From a bacterium (GTDB taxonomy: Bacteria; Zhuqueibacterota; Zhuqueibacteria; Residuimicrobiales; Residuimicrobiaceae), in assembly GCA_012523655.1 (NCBI GenBank), contig JAAYTV010000610.1, positions 1-7,922 on the forward strand: a DNA stretch of 7,922 bases, given 5' to 3'. Numbering within the stretch: position 1 is the first letter of the stretch; every line of letters starts with the position of its first letter. Of this stretch, positions 1 through 6,268 are shown piece by piece. The notes below the pieces were generated by a model. That model was not told the origin of the DNA. It searched no databases and saw only the letters and a list, made by a program, of their open reading frames with translations. The translations under genes were made by a program, and so were the position numbers.

Positions 1-137
1 ATTTGACCGGCGCAACAGAGGAGAACATTCGCATTCTGACGCAACGCCATGTTCAGCTCCTGGAAAAGTATGTGCGGCAATGGCCTGACCACTGGTTTTG
101 GATGCACCGGCGCTGGAAGACAAAGCCCGATGACTGA
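1..137 (+). CDS. Lipid A biosynthesis acyltransferase (LpxL/HtrB family), C-terminal fragment
   Basis: Only the last 44 codons are inside the window (reading frame starting at base 3, stop TGA at 135-137); the gene begins upstream. The visible tail contains ENIRILTQRHVQLLEKYVRQ followed by WPDHWFWMHRRWKTKP. This matches the typical C-terminal signature of the LpxL/LpxM (HtrB/MsbB) late acyltransferases, a long helix and then a P-x-x-W/Y-F-W-x-H-R-R-W/F-K motif. These inner-membrane-associated enzymes transfer a secondary acyl chain from acyl-ACP to the Kdo-lipid A precursor. The catalytic HX4D motif would be upstream and cannot be checked. The last 8 bases overlap the start of the following heptosyltransferase, so the two are probably translationally coupled. 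Which acyl position it modifies cannot be told from this fragment. Confidence 0.82.
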   Translation, partial: LTGATEENIRILTQRHVQLLEKYVRQWPDHWFWMHRRWKTKPDD

Positions 138-1164
138 CCAGCCTAAAATTCTGGTTATCCAAACCGCCTTTATCGGCGATGTGATCCTGGCGACCCCATT
201 GTTCAGCGCATTGAAACAGCACCTTCCCCAGGCGCGGATCGAATGCCTGACGACTCCGACTGCCGGGGATGTGCTGCAGAACAATCCGCATGTGGATCGC
301 CTCATCACCTATGATAAACATGACAGCCAAAAAGGGTTGATCGGCCTTCTCAGTCTGATGCGGCGGCTCAAGAAGAGCGAGTACAACTTGGTGCTGGCGC
401 CGCATCGTTCGCTGCGCACCGCACTCCTCGTACACTGCACTGGAGCGCCGATGCGCATCGGCTTTGACAAAAACAGCGGCGCCTGGTGGTATACGCACCG
501 CTGCCGTTACGACGCGCGACAGCATGAGACCGCGCGCAACCTGAGCCTGCTCTCCGCGCTCGGCATTCATGCCGATTCCCAGCCGCCTGAGATATATCCG
601 GATGCAGAAAACCAGTGGACGGTGGATCGCCTTACCGCCCCGGCGCAAAAAAACACCCGCTGGGTGGCCTTGGCGCCGGGATCCGTCTGGCCCACCAAAC
701 GCTGGCCAGAGAGCCGTTATCGGGAACTGGCCGCGCGATTGACCGCCGACCGGTGCATCGTGTTCCTCGTCGGTGGCAAAGAGGATCAACCACTTTGCCG
801 GCGCATCGCCGAGGGCCTTTCACCGCAGGTGGTGGACGCTTCGGGACAGTTGTCACTGCGGGCCTCGGCTGAACTGCTGCGGCGCTGCAGGATCCTGGTC
901 ACCAACGACAGCGCACCCATGCATCTGGCGTCAGCCACCGGCACCCTAACCTTGGCGCTCTTTGGGCCTACGGTGCCGGCCTTTGGCTTTGGTCCCTACG
1001 CCCGCGAGTCGGTGGTCCTGGAAAGGTCGCTCGAATGCCGTCCCTGTACCACCCACGGCAGCCGACGGTGCCCCATTAAAACCCACGCCTGTTTGACAGG
1101 CATAACCGTTTCCATGGTTTATGATCAGCTACAGCAAATGATAAACAAGGGATGGACGGCATAA
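130..1164 (+). CDS. waaF: Lipopolysaccharide heptosyltransferase II (GT9 family)
   Basis: This 344-residue GT9 glycosyltransferase is predicted to add an L,D-heptose from ADP-heptose to the LPS inner core on the cytoplasmic face of the inner membrane. Visible GT-B features are an N-terminal Rossmann start with IGDVIL at residues 15-20 (Asp17 in the position of the catalytic-base Asp of the family), the donor-site motif PGSVWPTKRWP at 183-193 with Lys190/Arg191, and TNDSAPMHLA at 258-267. GPTVPAFGFGP at 279-289 is typical of WaaF rather than WaaC. A C-terminal cysteine set follows (Cys303, 306, 314, 321). The frame is open back to an ATG at 49, but bases 49-129 belong to the acyltransferase reading frame. 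The homology begins at the ATG at 130, which has a GGAAGA at 115-120, so 130 is chosen. The start overlaps the upstream gene by 8 bases and the end overlaps tsaC by 13 bases. Length is normal for the family. Confidence 0.9.
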   Translation: MTDQPKILVIQTAFIGDVILATPLFSALKQHLPQARIECLTTPTAGDVLQNNPHVDRLITYDKHDSQKGLIGLLSLMRRLKKSEYNLVLAPHRSLRTALLVHCTGAPMRIGFDKNSGAWWYTHRCRYDARQHETARNLSLLSALGIHADSQPPEIYPDAENQWTVDRLTAPAQKNTRWVALAPGSVWPTKRWPESRYRELAARLTADRCIVFLVGGKEDQPLCRRIAEGLSPQVVDASGQLSLRASAELLRRCRILVTNDSAPMHLASATGTLTLALFGPTVPAFGFGPYARESVVLERSLECRPCTTHGSRRCPIKTHACLTGITVSMVYDQLQQMINKGWTA

Positions 1165-1799
1165 CAGAAATACTCAAAATCGATCCGGTGAAACCCCAAG
1201 AAGACCTTGTGGGACGAGCGGTCCGTGTACTTAAAAACGGCGGGGTCATCGGTTATCCGACGGAAACCGTTTATGGCATCGGCTGCAATTTTTTTCATCA
1301 GGAGGCGGTCGATCGCATCTACGCCATGAAGAAACGCCGACACGACAAAGCCTTTATCCTCATCGTTGCGGATCCATTGCAGGTCCGGGATGTGGTCGCT
1401 GAAATTCCAGAAAGCGCGGAACGGCTGATGGAAAATTTCTGGCCCGGCCCGCTGACCATTATTTTTAAATCAGCGCCGCATTTGCAGCAGTCGGAATTTC
1501 GTCGCTCTAAAACCATCGCGGTGCGCATACCGGATTGCCGCATCTGCCTGTCACTTCTCAAAGGGTGCGGCTTTCCCATCGTGTCCACCAGCGCCAACCT
1601 CAACCAGCAGACGCCGGCAGACACCGCCGGCGAGGTCCTCGCCCTGTTCGATAAAAAATTAGACCTGATCATCGACGGCGGCAGAACGCCGGGCACGATT
1701 CCCTCCACGATCGTGGACGTGACTAAAACGCCGGTCAGAATCGTACGCCGGGGCGCGATCAGCAAGCTGGAAATTAATACTGTATTGGATGCCGTTTGA
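1152..1799 (+). CDS. tsaC: Threonylcarbamoyl-AMP synthase (YrdC/YwlC short form)
   Basis: This 215-residue protein of the Sua5/YrdC/YwlC family is predicted to make L-threonylcarbamoyl-AMP from threonine, bicarbonate and ATP. That is the first step of the universal t6A37 modification of tRNAs decoding ANN codons, in the cytoplasm. Hallmarks seen are YPTETVYGIG at 35-44, the K-x-R-x3-K substrate-binding motif at Lys60/Arg62/Lys66, FWPGPLT at 96-102, STSAN at 145-149, PSTIVD at 184-189 and VRRG at 198-201. It is the short single-domain form and lacks the Sua5 C-terminal domain. The ATG lies within the end of waaF, and the AAGGG directly abutting it is too close to act as a Shine-Dalgarno site, so translation is probably coupled to waaF. 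No alternative in-frame start fits the homology better. It sits between two LPS glycosyltransferases although its job is unrelated, so it may simply be co-expressed as a housekeeping gene. Confidence 0.92.
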   Translation: MDGITEILKIDPVKPQEDLVGRAVRVLKNGGVIGYPTETVYGIGCNFFHQEAVDRIYAMKKRRHDKAFILIVADPLQVRDVVAEIPESAERLMENFWPGPLTIIFKSAPHLQQSEFRRSKTIAVRIPDCRICLSLLKGCGFPIVSTSANLNQQTPADTAGEVLALFDKKLDLIIDGGRTPGTIPSTIVDVTKTPVRIVRRGAISKLEINTVLDAV

Positions 1800-1821
1800 T
1801 GGTCCTCCACCCTGGTGACGC

Positions 1822-2907
1822 ATGAAAGCCGACAAGAAAACAAATTCCCCTGTTCCTCAGCGCATCCTCCTTGTTCGAACCGATCGCCTCGGCGACGTGA
1901 TACTCTCCACGCCGGTCTCGACGGCTTTCAAACGCACATTCCCCGGCAGTTTTGTCGCCATGCTCCTGAACCGCTATACCGCTGAACTGGTGTATGGACA
2001 CACGGATGTTGATCTTGTTTTACTCGACGATCCGAAAGAAAGTCTGCTCTCTCTGGTTAAAACAATCCGCCGCCACCACTTTGACACTTTGGTGCTCCTG
2101 CATCCCACCGGCCGCCTGGCTCTGGCCGGCCGGCTGGCCGGCATTCCAGTGCGCATCGGCACCGGCTATCGCGCCTACTCTTTTCTGTTCAACCGTCGAG
2201 TGTACCAGCACCGCAGAAACAGCGGAATGCACGAGCTGGATCTCAACCTACAGCTGGCAGGCGCAGCCGGAGCCCGGCTGGAGACCGTTCGGTTCAACTT
2301 TACCCTTGACGAGGAAGCTCTGCAGCGCCTGAGCCAGCGGCTCCATCGTTTTGGTCTGTCGATCCGATCTCCCTACATCGTGGTGCACCCGGGCAGCGGA
2401 GGATCGGCGCGCAATTGGCCGGCCGCCTCGTACCATCAGCTGATCGAAAGGCTGCATCATGAGCTCAACCTTCCGGTCCTAATCACCGGCACGGAGAACG
2501 AACGGTTGCTGATCGACCGGGTCACCAGGGGCATCGCATCTTCTGTAATCCGGGTCGACGGAAAACTGTCGATCAAAGAATTGGCCGTGCTGCTGAAACA
2601 CGCCCGTCTGCTGATCAGCAACAGCACGGGGCCCCTTCATTTGGCGGTTGCCCTGGGCGCTGAAGTGATCGGCCTCTATTGTCCGATTGCCGCCTGTTCT
2701 CCCGATCGATGGGGACCCTATCATCGCACGGATTCGGTGTTGATGCCCGAGGTGTCCTTCTGCACGAACTGCCAGAAGGAAGGGTGCCGCTATCTGGATT
2801 GTATGGAGCTGATCTCCGTTGATCAGGTCTTCGCGCTGGCTCATAAAAAGCTGACTCAGCCGACCACCCCCATAAAAGTCGCAGACAAGGAGTCTACGCG
2901 TGATTGA
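1822..2907 (+). CDS. GT9 family heptosyltransferase (second LPS core heptosyltransferase)
   Basis: A 361-residue GT9 (ADP-heptose:LPS heptosyltransferase) protein, paralogous to the waaF product two genes upstream. It has LGDVILSTP at 23-31 (Asp25 as the family's N-terminal acidic residue), HPGSGGSARNWP at 189-200 as the donor-site loop, NSTGPLHLA at 267-275 and RWGPY at 296-300. A C-terminal cysteine cluster is present (Cys314, 317, 322, 327). The variant NST in place of the usual N-D-S, and PGSGGSARNWP in place of the WaaF-style VWPTKRWP, show that it belongs to a different GT9 subgroup from its neighbour. It could add heptose I (WaaC role), a further heptose, or another sugar; the sequence alone does not decide. 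A short GGTGA at 1814-1818 precedes the ATG. The 22-base gap from tsaC and the 8-base overlap with the next gene support one operon. Confidence 0.88.
   Translation: MKADKKTNSPVPQRILLVRTDRLGDVILSTPVSTAFKRTFPGSFVAMLLNRYTAELVYGHTDVDLVLLDDPKESLLSLVKTIRRHHFDTLVLLHPTGRLALAGRLAGIPVRIGTGYRAYSFLFNRRVYQHRRNSGMHELDLNLQLAGAAGARLETVRFNFTLDEEALQRLSQRLHRFGLSIRSPYIVVHPGSGGSARNWPAASYHQLIERLHHELNLPVLITGTENERLLIDRVTRGIASSVIRVDGKLSIKELAVLLKHARLLISNSTGPLHLAVALGAEVIGLYCPIAACSPDRWGPYHRTDSVLMPEVSFCTNCQKEGCRYLDCMELISVDQVFALAHKKLTQPTTPIKVADKESTRD
2887..2892 (+). promoter_or_regulatory. Ribosome binding site selecting a GTG start
   Basis: AAGGAG lies inside the 3' end of the preceding heptosyltransferase gene. It is 7 bases before the GTG at 2900 but 16 bases before the next in-frame ATG at 2909. 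The spacing favours the GTG as the true start of the DUF3108 gene. Confidence 0.65.
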
Positions 2908-3664
2908 TATGAAACACAGCCTGTGTTTGATGTTTTTTTTCATTGTTCCGTCATTCAGCCAAAGCGAAACAGCGTTGGTCCAGCCGGCCGGTTACCGTTC
3001 ACTCGAAAACGATGCTTTCAGCGTGGGCGAAGATCTGATCTATGATGTCCAGTTCGGCGTAATCTCTGCCGGCGAAGCGCGCATGTACATTCCGCAAATC
3101 GTCTCCTATCAATCGCGTGACTGCTATCACCTCATCTCCGAAGTCAAGACCAGCCGTTTTTTTTCAAAATTTTTTCATGTGGAGGACCGCGTCGAGTCCT
3201 ATCTGGACGTTCTCGGCCTGTTTCCCTGGCGGTATGAAAAGCAAATACGTGAAGGCAAGTACCAAGCGAACCGGAGCGCCCGGTTTGATCCCGTCGGCGG
3301 ATGGGCTTTCAGCGGTAGGGACACCATTAAGGTTGCGCCTTACACGCAAGATGTACTCTCCATCCTTTATTATCTGCGCACGTTGGACCTGCAGTCCCAG
3401 ACCGTTTTTCCAATCGACAACTATGAAGACAAACAATGTTTTCCTCTCAACGTCCAGGTGAAAAAAATGGAGGCGGTCAAGGTCCCGGCCGGCAAGTTTT
3501 ACTGTTTTCTGATGGAACCTGGACTGCGGGCTGGAAGCATCATTGAACAAAAAGGGAAGATGTGGATCTGGATGAGTCATGACGCCCGCCGGATCCCGGT
3601 TAAAATTAAAAGCCAAATATCTTTCGGCGCCATCACTCTGGAGTTGAAAAAAATCAATCCATGA
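2900..3664 (+). CDS. Secreted DUF3108-family protein
   Basis: A 254-residue protein of unknown biochemical function. Residues 1-20 form a signal peptide: a short charged start (Asp3, Lys5, His6), a hydrophobic stretch LCLMFFFIVP at 8-17, and a likely signal peptidase I cut after Ser20. The mature part looks like a DUF3108 domain (PF11306 by recall). It opens with VGEDLIYDVQFG and a G-E-A segment, then VEDRVESYLD, then GLFPWRYEKQIREGKY, and near the end a conserved-looking stretch where a crosslinked or bound group is described by KGKMWIWMSHDARRIPVKI. It is therefore expected in the periplasm or at the outer membrane, probably as a beta-rich fold. Translation begins at GTG (2900), chosen on Shine-Dalgarno spacing, and overlaps the heptosyltransferase stop by 8 bases. 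Its stop shares the sequence ATGA with a possible start of the next gene. A role in the envelope is inferred only from its secretion and LPS-gene neighbours. Confidence 0.85.
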   Translation: MIDMKHSLCLMFFFIVPSFSQSETALVQPAGYRSLENDAFSVGEDLIYDVQFGVISAGEARMYIPQIVSYQSRDCYHLISEVKTSRFFSKFFHVEDRVESYLDVLGLFPWRYEKQIREGKYQANRSARFDPVGGWAFSGRDTIKVAPYTQDVLSILYYLRTLDLQSQTVFPIDNYEDKQCFPLNVQVKKMEAVKVPAGKFYCFLMEPGLRAGSIIEQKGKMWIWMSHDARRIPVKIKSQISFGAITLELKKINP

Positions 3665-3699
3665 CCGCCCGACATCGGTCATCTTTTGCAGAGAAAGAC

Positions 3700-4656
3700 A
3701 TGAAAAAGATAAAACCATTGGATCTCGCCAACGTCAAGACCTACTCCATTCAAAAGCGCTCGAGCAAAGTGACGCCGGCGACCTTTGGGCAACCCCATGC
3801 TGCAGGCTCTTCCTTTCTTGGCTTTTTGGAGCATCTGCCCAAACTGCTCAAAGCCGGCGATCTTCTTTCACTGGCGGATCTCATTGTCGAGGCGCGACGG
3901 CAGGAAAAGCCGGTCATCGTGCTCATGGGCGCACATGTAATCAAAGTGGGGCTGAATCCGGTTCTGCTCGACGCTGTGCAGAACCGACTCATCACCGGCC
4001 TGGCTCTGAACGGCGCCGGCAGCATCCACGATGTGGAGATCGCCTACTTTGGCGCCACCTCAGAGGATGTGGCCGAGGGCCTGCAAAACGGGCTGTTCGG
4101 CATGGCCCGCGAAACCGGCGTCATTATCAATGAGACCATCCATTGCGGCGCAGCCTCCGGCAAAGGATATGGTCAATTGCTGGGAGAGCGCATTCTGGCG
4201 GACGCCCCACCTCACCTAGCGTTCAGTCTACTGGCCGGTGCCGTGCAGCACCGCTGTCCGATTACAGTCCATGTGGCGTTGGGCACGGACATCGTCCATC
4301 AGCACCCCAACGCCGACGGGGCGGCGATCGGGCTGGCCAGCTATACGGACTTTAAAATTCTGGCCGGCCAGCTCTGCCAGCTGCAGCCCGGCGCCGTGGT
4401 GCTGTTGTTCGGCTCCGCCGTCATCCTGCCCGAAGTATTTTTAAAAGCGCTGACCGTGGCACGAAACCTCGGCCACCCGGCCCATGGTTTCTCAACCGCC
4501 GCTTTCGACATGATCTCCCATTACCGGCCCCGCGTCAACGTGTTGCAACGCCCGACCGCCACCGGCGGCCGGTACTTTGAATTGATCGGTCACCATGAGA
4601 TCCTGATCCCGCTGCTCTTCGCCGCGGTCAAGGAAAAATTCGCAGGCCCGCATTAA
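3700..4656 (+). CDS. Conserved protein of unknown function, deoxyhypusine-synthase-like
   Basis: I recognise this as a conserved family usually left as hypothetical, with a Rossmann-like layout sometimes annotated as deoxyhypusine synthase-like; the assignment is from memory. No signal peptide or membrane helix is evident, so it should be cytoplasmic. Blocks that look conserved, numbered from the ATG at 3700, are GAHVIKVGLNP (77-87), NGAGSIHDVEIA (104-115), GTDIVHQHP (195-203), FGSAVILPEVFLKAL (237-251) and RPTATGGRY (285-293). The Gly-rich loops and the repeated His and Asp residues suggest nucleotide or cofactor binding and possibly catalysis. Two starts are possible. The ATG at 3661 overlaps the DUF3108 stop as ATGA but has no ribosome site. 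The ATG at 3700 has a purine-rich GAGAAAG before it and begins where the family-like sequence begins, so it is preferred (318 residues, versus 331). Bacteria lack eIF5A, so a true hypusine role is unlikely. Confidence 0.78.
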   Translation: MKKIKPLDLANVKTYSIQKRSSKVTPATFGQPHAAGSSFLGFLEHLPKLLKAGDLLSLADLIVEARRQEKPVIVLMGAHVIKVGLNPVLLDAVQNRLITGLALNGAGSIHDVEIAYFGATSEDVAEGLQNGLFGMARETGVIINETIHCGAASGKGYGQLLGERILADAPPHLAFSLLAGAVQHRCPITVHVALGTDIVHQHPNADGAAIGLASYTDFKILAGQLCQLQPGAVVLLFGSAVILPEVFLKALTVARNLGHPAHGFSTAAFDMISHYRPRVNVLQRPTATGGRYFELIGHHEILIPLLFAAVKEKFAGPH

Positions 4657-4690
4657 GCCGGACCCGCGGTGGACCATTGTACCTAAAAAC

Positions 4691-4694
4691 AGGA
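4691..4694 (+). promoter_or_regulatory. Ribosome binding site for the gene at 4702
   Basis: AGGA lies 7 bases before the ATG at 4702. The second in-frame ATG at 4723 has only a poorly spaced AGGA (3 bases), so 4702 is taken as the start. This site sits in the 45-base gap after the previous gene, where no terminator or clear promoter is visible. Confidence 0.5.
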
Positions 4695-4701
4695 TCGTTC
4701 C

Positions 4702-5511
4702 ATGCAAGAAACCCTAGGACACATGAACACCTGGACCATCTATCTGCTTCTGCTGGTGATCACGATTTTCACCGCCTATTTCTGCCTCGCCATGGTCGGC
4801 TTTTTAAATAAACTTAAGCATTCGATGACCAGAAAAAAAGACGGCAAATCCTCCATGGGTTGTCTCACCCTGTTGATCCTCTTGACCGCAGGCCTTTTTC
4901 TCTTTATCGTCTTTCGCTTCCTCGTGTTATACACGCCTTTTTCCACCGATGAACCCATCGCTAAAATTACGGCGCAACAAGCCGAGGACCACCTCGGCGA
5001 TTTCAAACTGGTGGTGGCCTTTATGGAAAAAGGTGAACCGACCCACAGCGGCAATTATGTCATCAAAGGCCAGCGCTGGCTGATAAAGGGGGAAATCCTC
5101 CACTGGCATCGCTGGCTGTCCGCTTTTGGTTTGAAAAAAATGTACCGGACCACCCATATCCTCGGGCAGTATGTTACCAAGACGCCCGCCGGCGCCCGCG
5201 CCAACAGCTATACCCTGATCAAGGACGACCAGAACGCTCTGTGGCACACGCTGTCGTCTGGATGCAAAGCCCTGGGGCTGGTGCGGGTGAAATCCGTCAG
5301 CTCAGAGCCGGTCGCGCCTAATTATAGAGAAACCGCTTCCGTCTGGATTTCCGACAGCGGCTTAAAAGTGCGTCTGAACAACGGCCCGGGGGCTGGGGAC
5401 GAAATGAAGAACGGCGGGAATAAAAAAAACGGCGCTCATGAAACAGGGAGCGCCGTAAAAAAGACAAAACCCAACGGATATCCGGATCGCGAGGAGGCCA
5501 TTCAACGTTAA
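4702..5511 (+). CDS. Two-helix membrane-anchored protein of unknown function
   Basis: A 269-residue protein with two N-terminal transmembrane helices, about residues 11-33 and 54-77. They are joined by a short basic loop (Lys37 to Lys49), so both the N-terminus and the following domain should face the same side, probably the periplasm if the basic loop is cytoplasmic. A soluble domain follows from about 85 to 225. It has recognisable aromatic/Gly blocks: KGQRWLIKGEILHWHRWLSA at 122-141, GLKKMYRTTHILGQYV at 143-158, and a closing VWISDSGLKV at 214-223. I have a vague memory of similar proteins being left as hypothetical or mislabelled as transporters, and no function can be assigned. The last 40 or so residues (226-269) are Gly/Asn/Lys-rich and low in complexity. 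They are partly encoded by the stem-loop that terminates the opposite-strand operon. It is the last gene of the plus-strand string and converges on the SDR gene with only 7 bases between stops. Confidence 0.75.
   Translation: MQETLGHMNTWTIYLLLLVITIFTAYFCLAMVGFLNKLKHSMTRKKDGKSSMGCLTLLILLTAGLFLFIVFRFLVLYTPFSTDEPIAKITAQQAEDHLGDFKLVVAFMEKGEPTHSGNYVIKGQRWLIKGEILHWHRWLSAFGLKKMYRTTHILGQYVTKTPAGARANSYTLIKDDQNALWHTLSSGCKALGLVRVKSVSSEPVAPNYRETASVWISDSGLKVRLNNGPGAGDEMKNGGNKKNGAHETGSAVKKTKPNGYPDREEAIQR
5422..5456 (-). terminator. Rho-independent terminator of the minus-strand operon
   Basis: A perfect 9-bp inverted repeat (ACGGCGCTC at 5429-5437, GAGCGCCGT at 5448-5456) encloses a 10-base loop. On the plus strand it is preceded by a run of eight A at 5422-5429, so on the minus strand the hairpin is followed by a T tract, the classic intrinsic terminator layout. 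It lies about 63 bases past the SDR stop. On the plus strand the following bases are AAAAAA, not T, so it should not stop plus-strand transcription by itself. It sits within the coding region of the convergent gene and covers its codons 243-252. Confidence 0.8.
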
Positions 5512-5518
5512 GGCGCGG

Positions 5519-6268
5519 CTACAGCCCCCACCCGCCGCTTACCGTAATATCCGCGCCGGTGATATATTCCGCTTCATCGCTCAACAGATACAACACGGCG
5601 CCGATCAGATCCGTGGCCAGCCCTAAACGCTTCATGGGCACCGCATGGATCTGGCGCTCGCGTACCTCGTCGGTCAGCGCGCTGCTCTCCATCAGACCGG
5701 GGGATACCATGTTGACTGTGACGCCCTGTGCCGCCACTTCCACGGCCAACGATCGGGTCAGTATCTGCACGCCGCTTTTGGCGATGGCGTACGCCGCCGC
5801 GCCGGTGTAGGCATGAATGCGATCCGCGTTGGCCACGCCGACGTTGATGATGCGGCCCCACTGCTGCTGCACCATCGTCGGCAACGCCGCCTTGCAGCCA
5901 TAAAAGGCGCTATGGAGATTGCTGTCGATCATGTCGCGCCACTCCTCCACGGTCATGCGCAACAACGGTTTGAAAAGAAAATCGCCGACAGTGTTGATCA
6001 GAATGTCGAGGCGGCCATATTCAGCCACGACCGCAGAAATCAGCTCGCGCACCTGATGCCATTGGCGGACGTCCCCTGTCACCAGCCGGCTGCGTGTGCC
6101 CAGGGCGCGCGCTTCCGCTACGGCTTGTTCAGCCGCCGGACTGTTCCGCCGGCCGTGAATGAACACGTCCGCCCCCTGACCGGCCAGGGCTAAGGCCAGA
6201 TGACGCCCCAGACCGCGCGAGCTGCCGGTCACCAGCGCCACGCGTCCCTGCAGGCTTTTCGTTTTCAT
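5519..6268 (-). CDS. FabG-like short-chain dehydrogenase/reductase lacking the usual catalytic serine
   Basis: A 249-residue classical SDR oxidoreductase. The cofactor site is clear: TGSSRGLG at 14-21, HGRR at 38-41 (the arginines suggest NADPH preference), DV at 66-67, and NTVG at 92-95 in the place of NNAG. Of the catalytic tetrad, Asn117, Tyr160 and Lys164 (YAIAK) are present. The position normally held by serine after the GRIIN strand reads VGVANA, with Val145 instead, and there are two extra residues before the tyrosine. The C-terminal part, with SPGLM near 189 and an end reading ITGADITVSGGWGL, is typical FabG-like. The substrate cannot be named: 3-oxoacyl-ACP reductase is the default guess, but a pteridine or sugar substrate, or loss of standard catalysis, is possible. 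Its ATG overlaps the kinase stop (ATGA), so the two are translationally coupled. It is the last gene before the terminator at 5422-5456. Confidence 0.88.
   Translation of the reverse strand: MKTKSLQGRVALVTGSSRGLGRHLALALAGQGADVFIHGRRNSPAAEQAVAEARALGTRSRLVTGDVRQWHQVRELISAVVAEYGRLDILINTVGDFLFKPLLRMTVEEWRDMIDSNLHSAFYGCKAALPTMVQQQWGRIINVGVANADRIHAYTGAAAYAIAKSGVQILTRSLAVEVAAQGVTVNMVSPGLMESSALTDEVRERQIHAVPMKRLGLATDLIGAVLYLLSDEAEYITGADITVSGGWGL

Noticed and set aside
49..129. N-terminal extension of the first heptosyltransferase from an ATG at 49
   Set aside because: These bases code, in another frame, for the conserved C-terminus of the lipid A acyltransferase. The GT9 homology starts at the ATG at 130.
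1319..1843. Minus-strand open frame across tsaC and the start of the second GT9 gene
   Set aside because: Antisense to confident coding sequence and crosses a gene boundary without any motif.
3164..3718. Minus-strand open frame opposite the DUF3108 gene
   Set aside because: The plus-strand protein has a signal peptide and family motifs. The antisense translation has none.
4657..4701. Possible terminator or promoter in the 45-base gap
   Set aside because: It contains a CCGCGG palindrome and a GGACC direct repeat, but no stem with a T tract and no convincing -35/-10 pair.
5429..5456. The stem-loop as a terminator for the plus strand
   Set aside because: On the plus strand it is followed by A residues rather than a T tract, and the open reading frame continues for 18 codons beyond it.
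5645..6193. Plus-strand open frame opposite the SDR
   Set aside because: Shadow of the SDR gene: rich in His, Arg and Ala with no recognisable domain, and no ribosome site worth noting.
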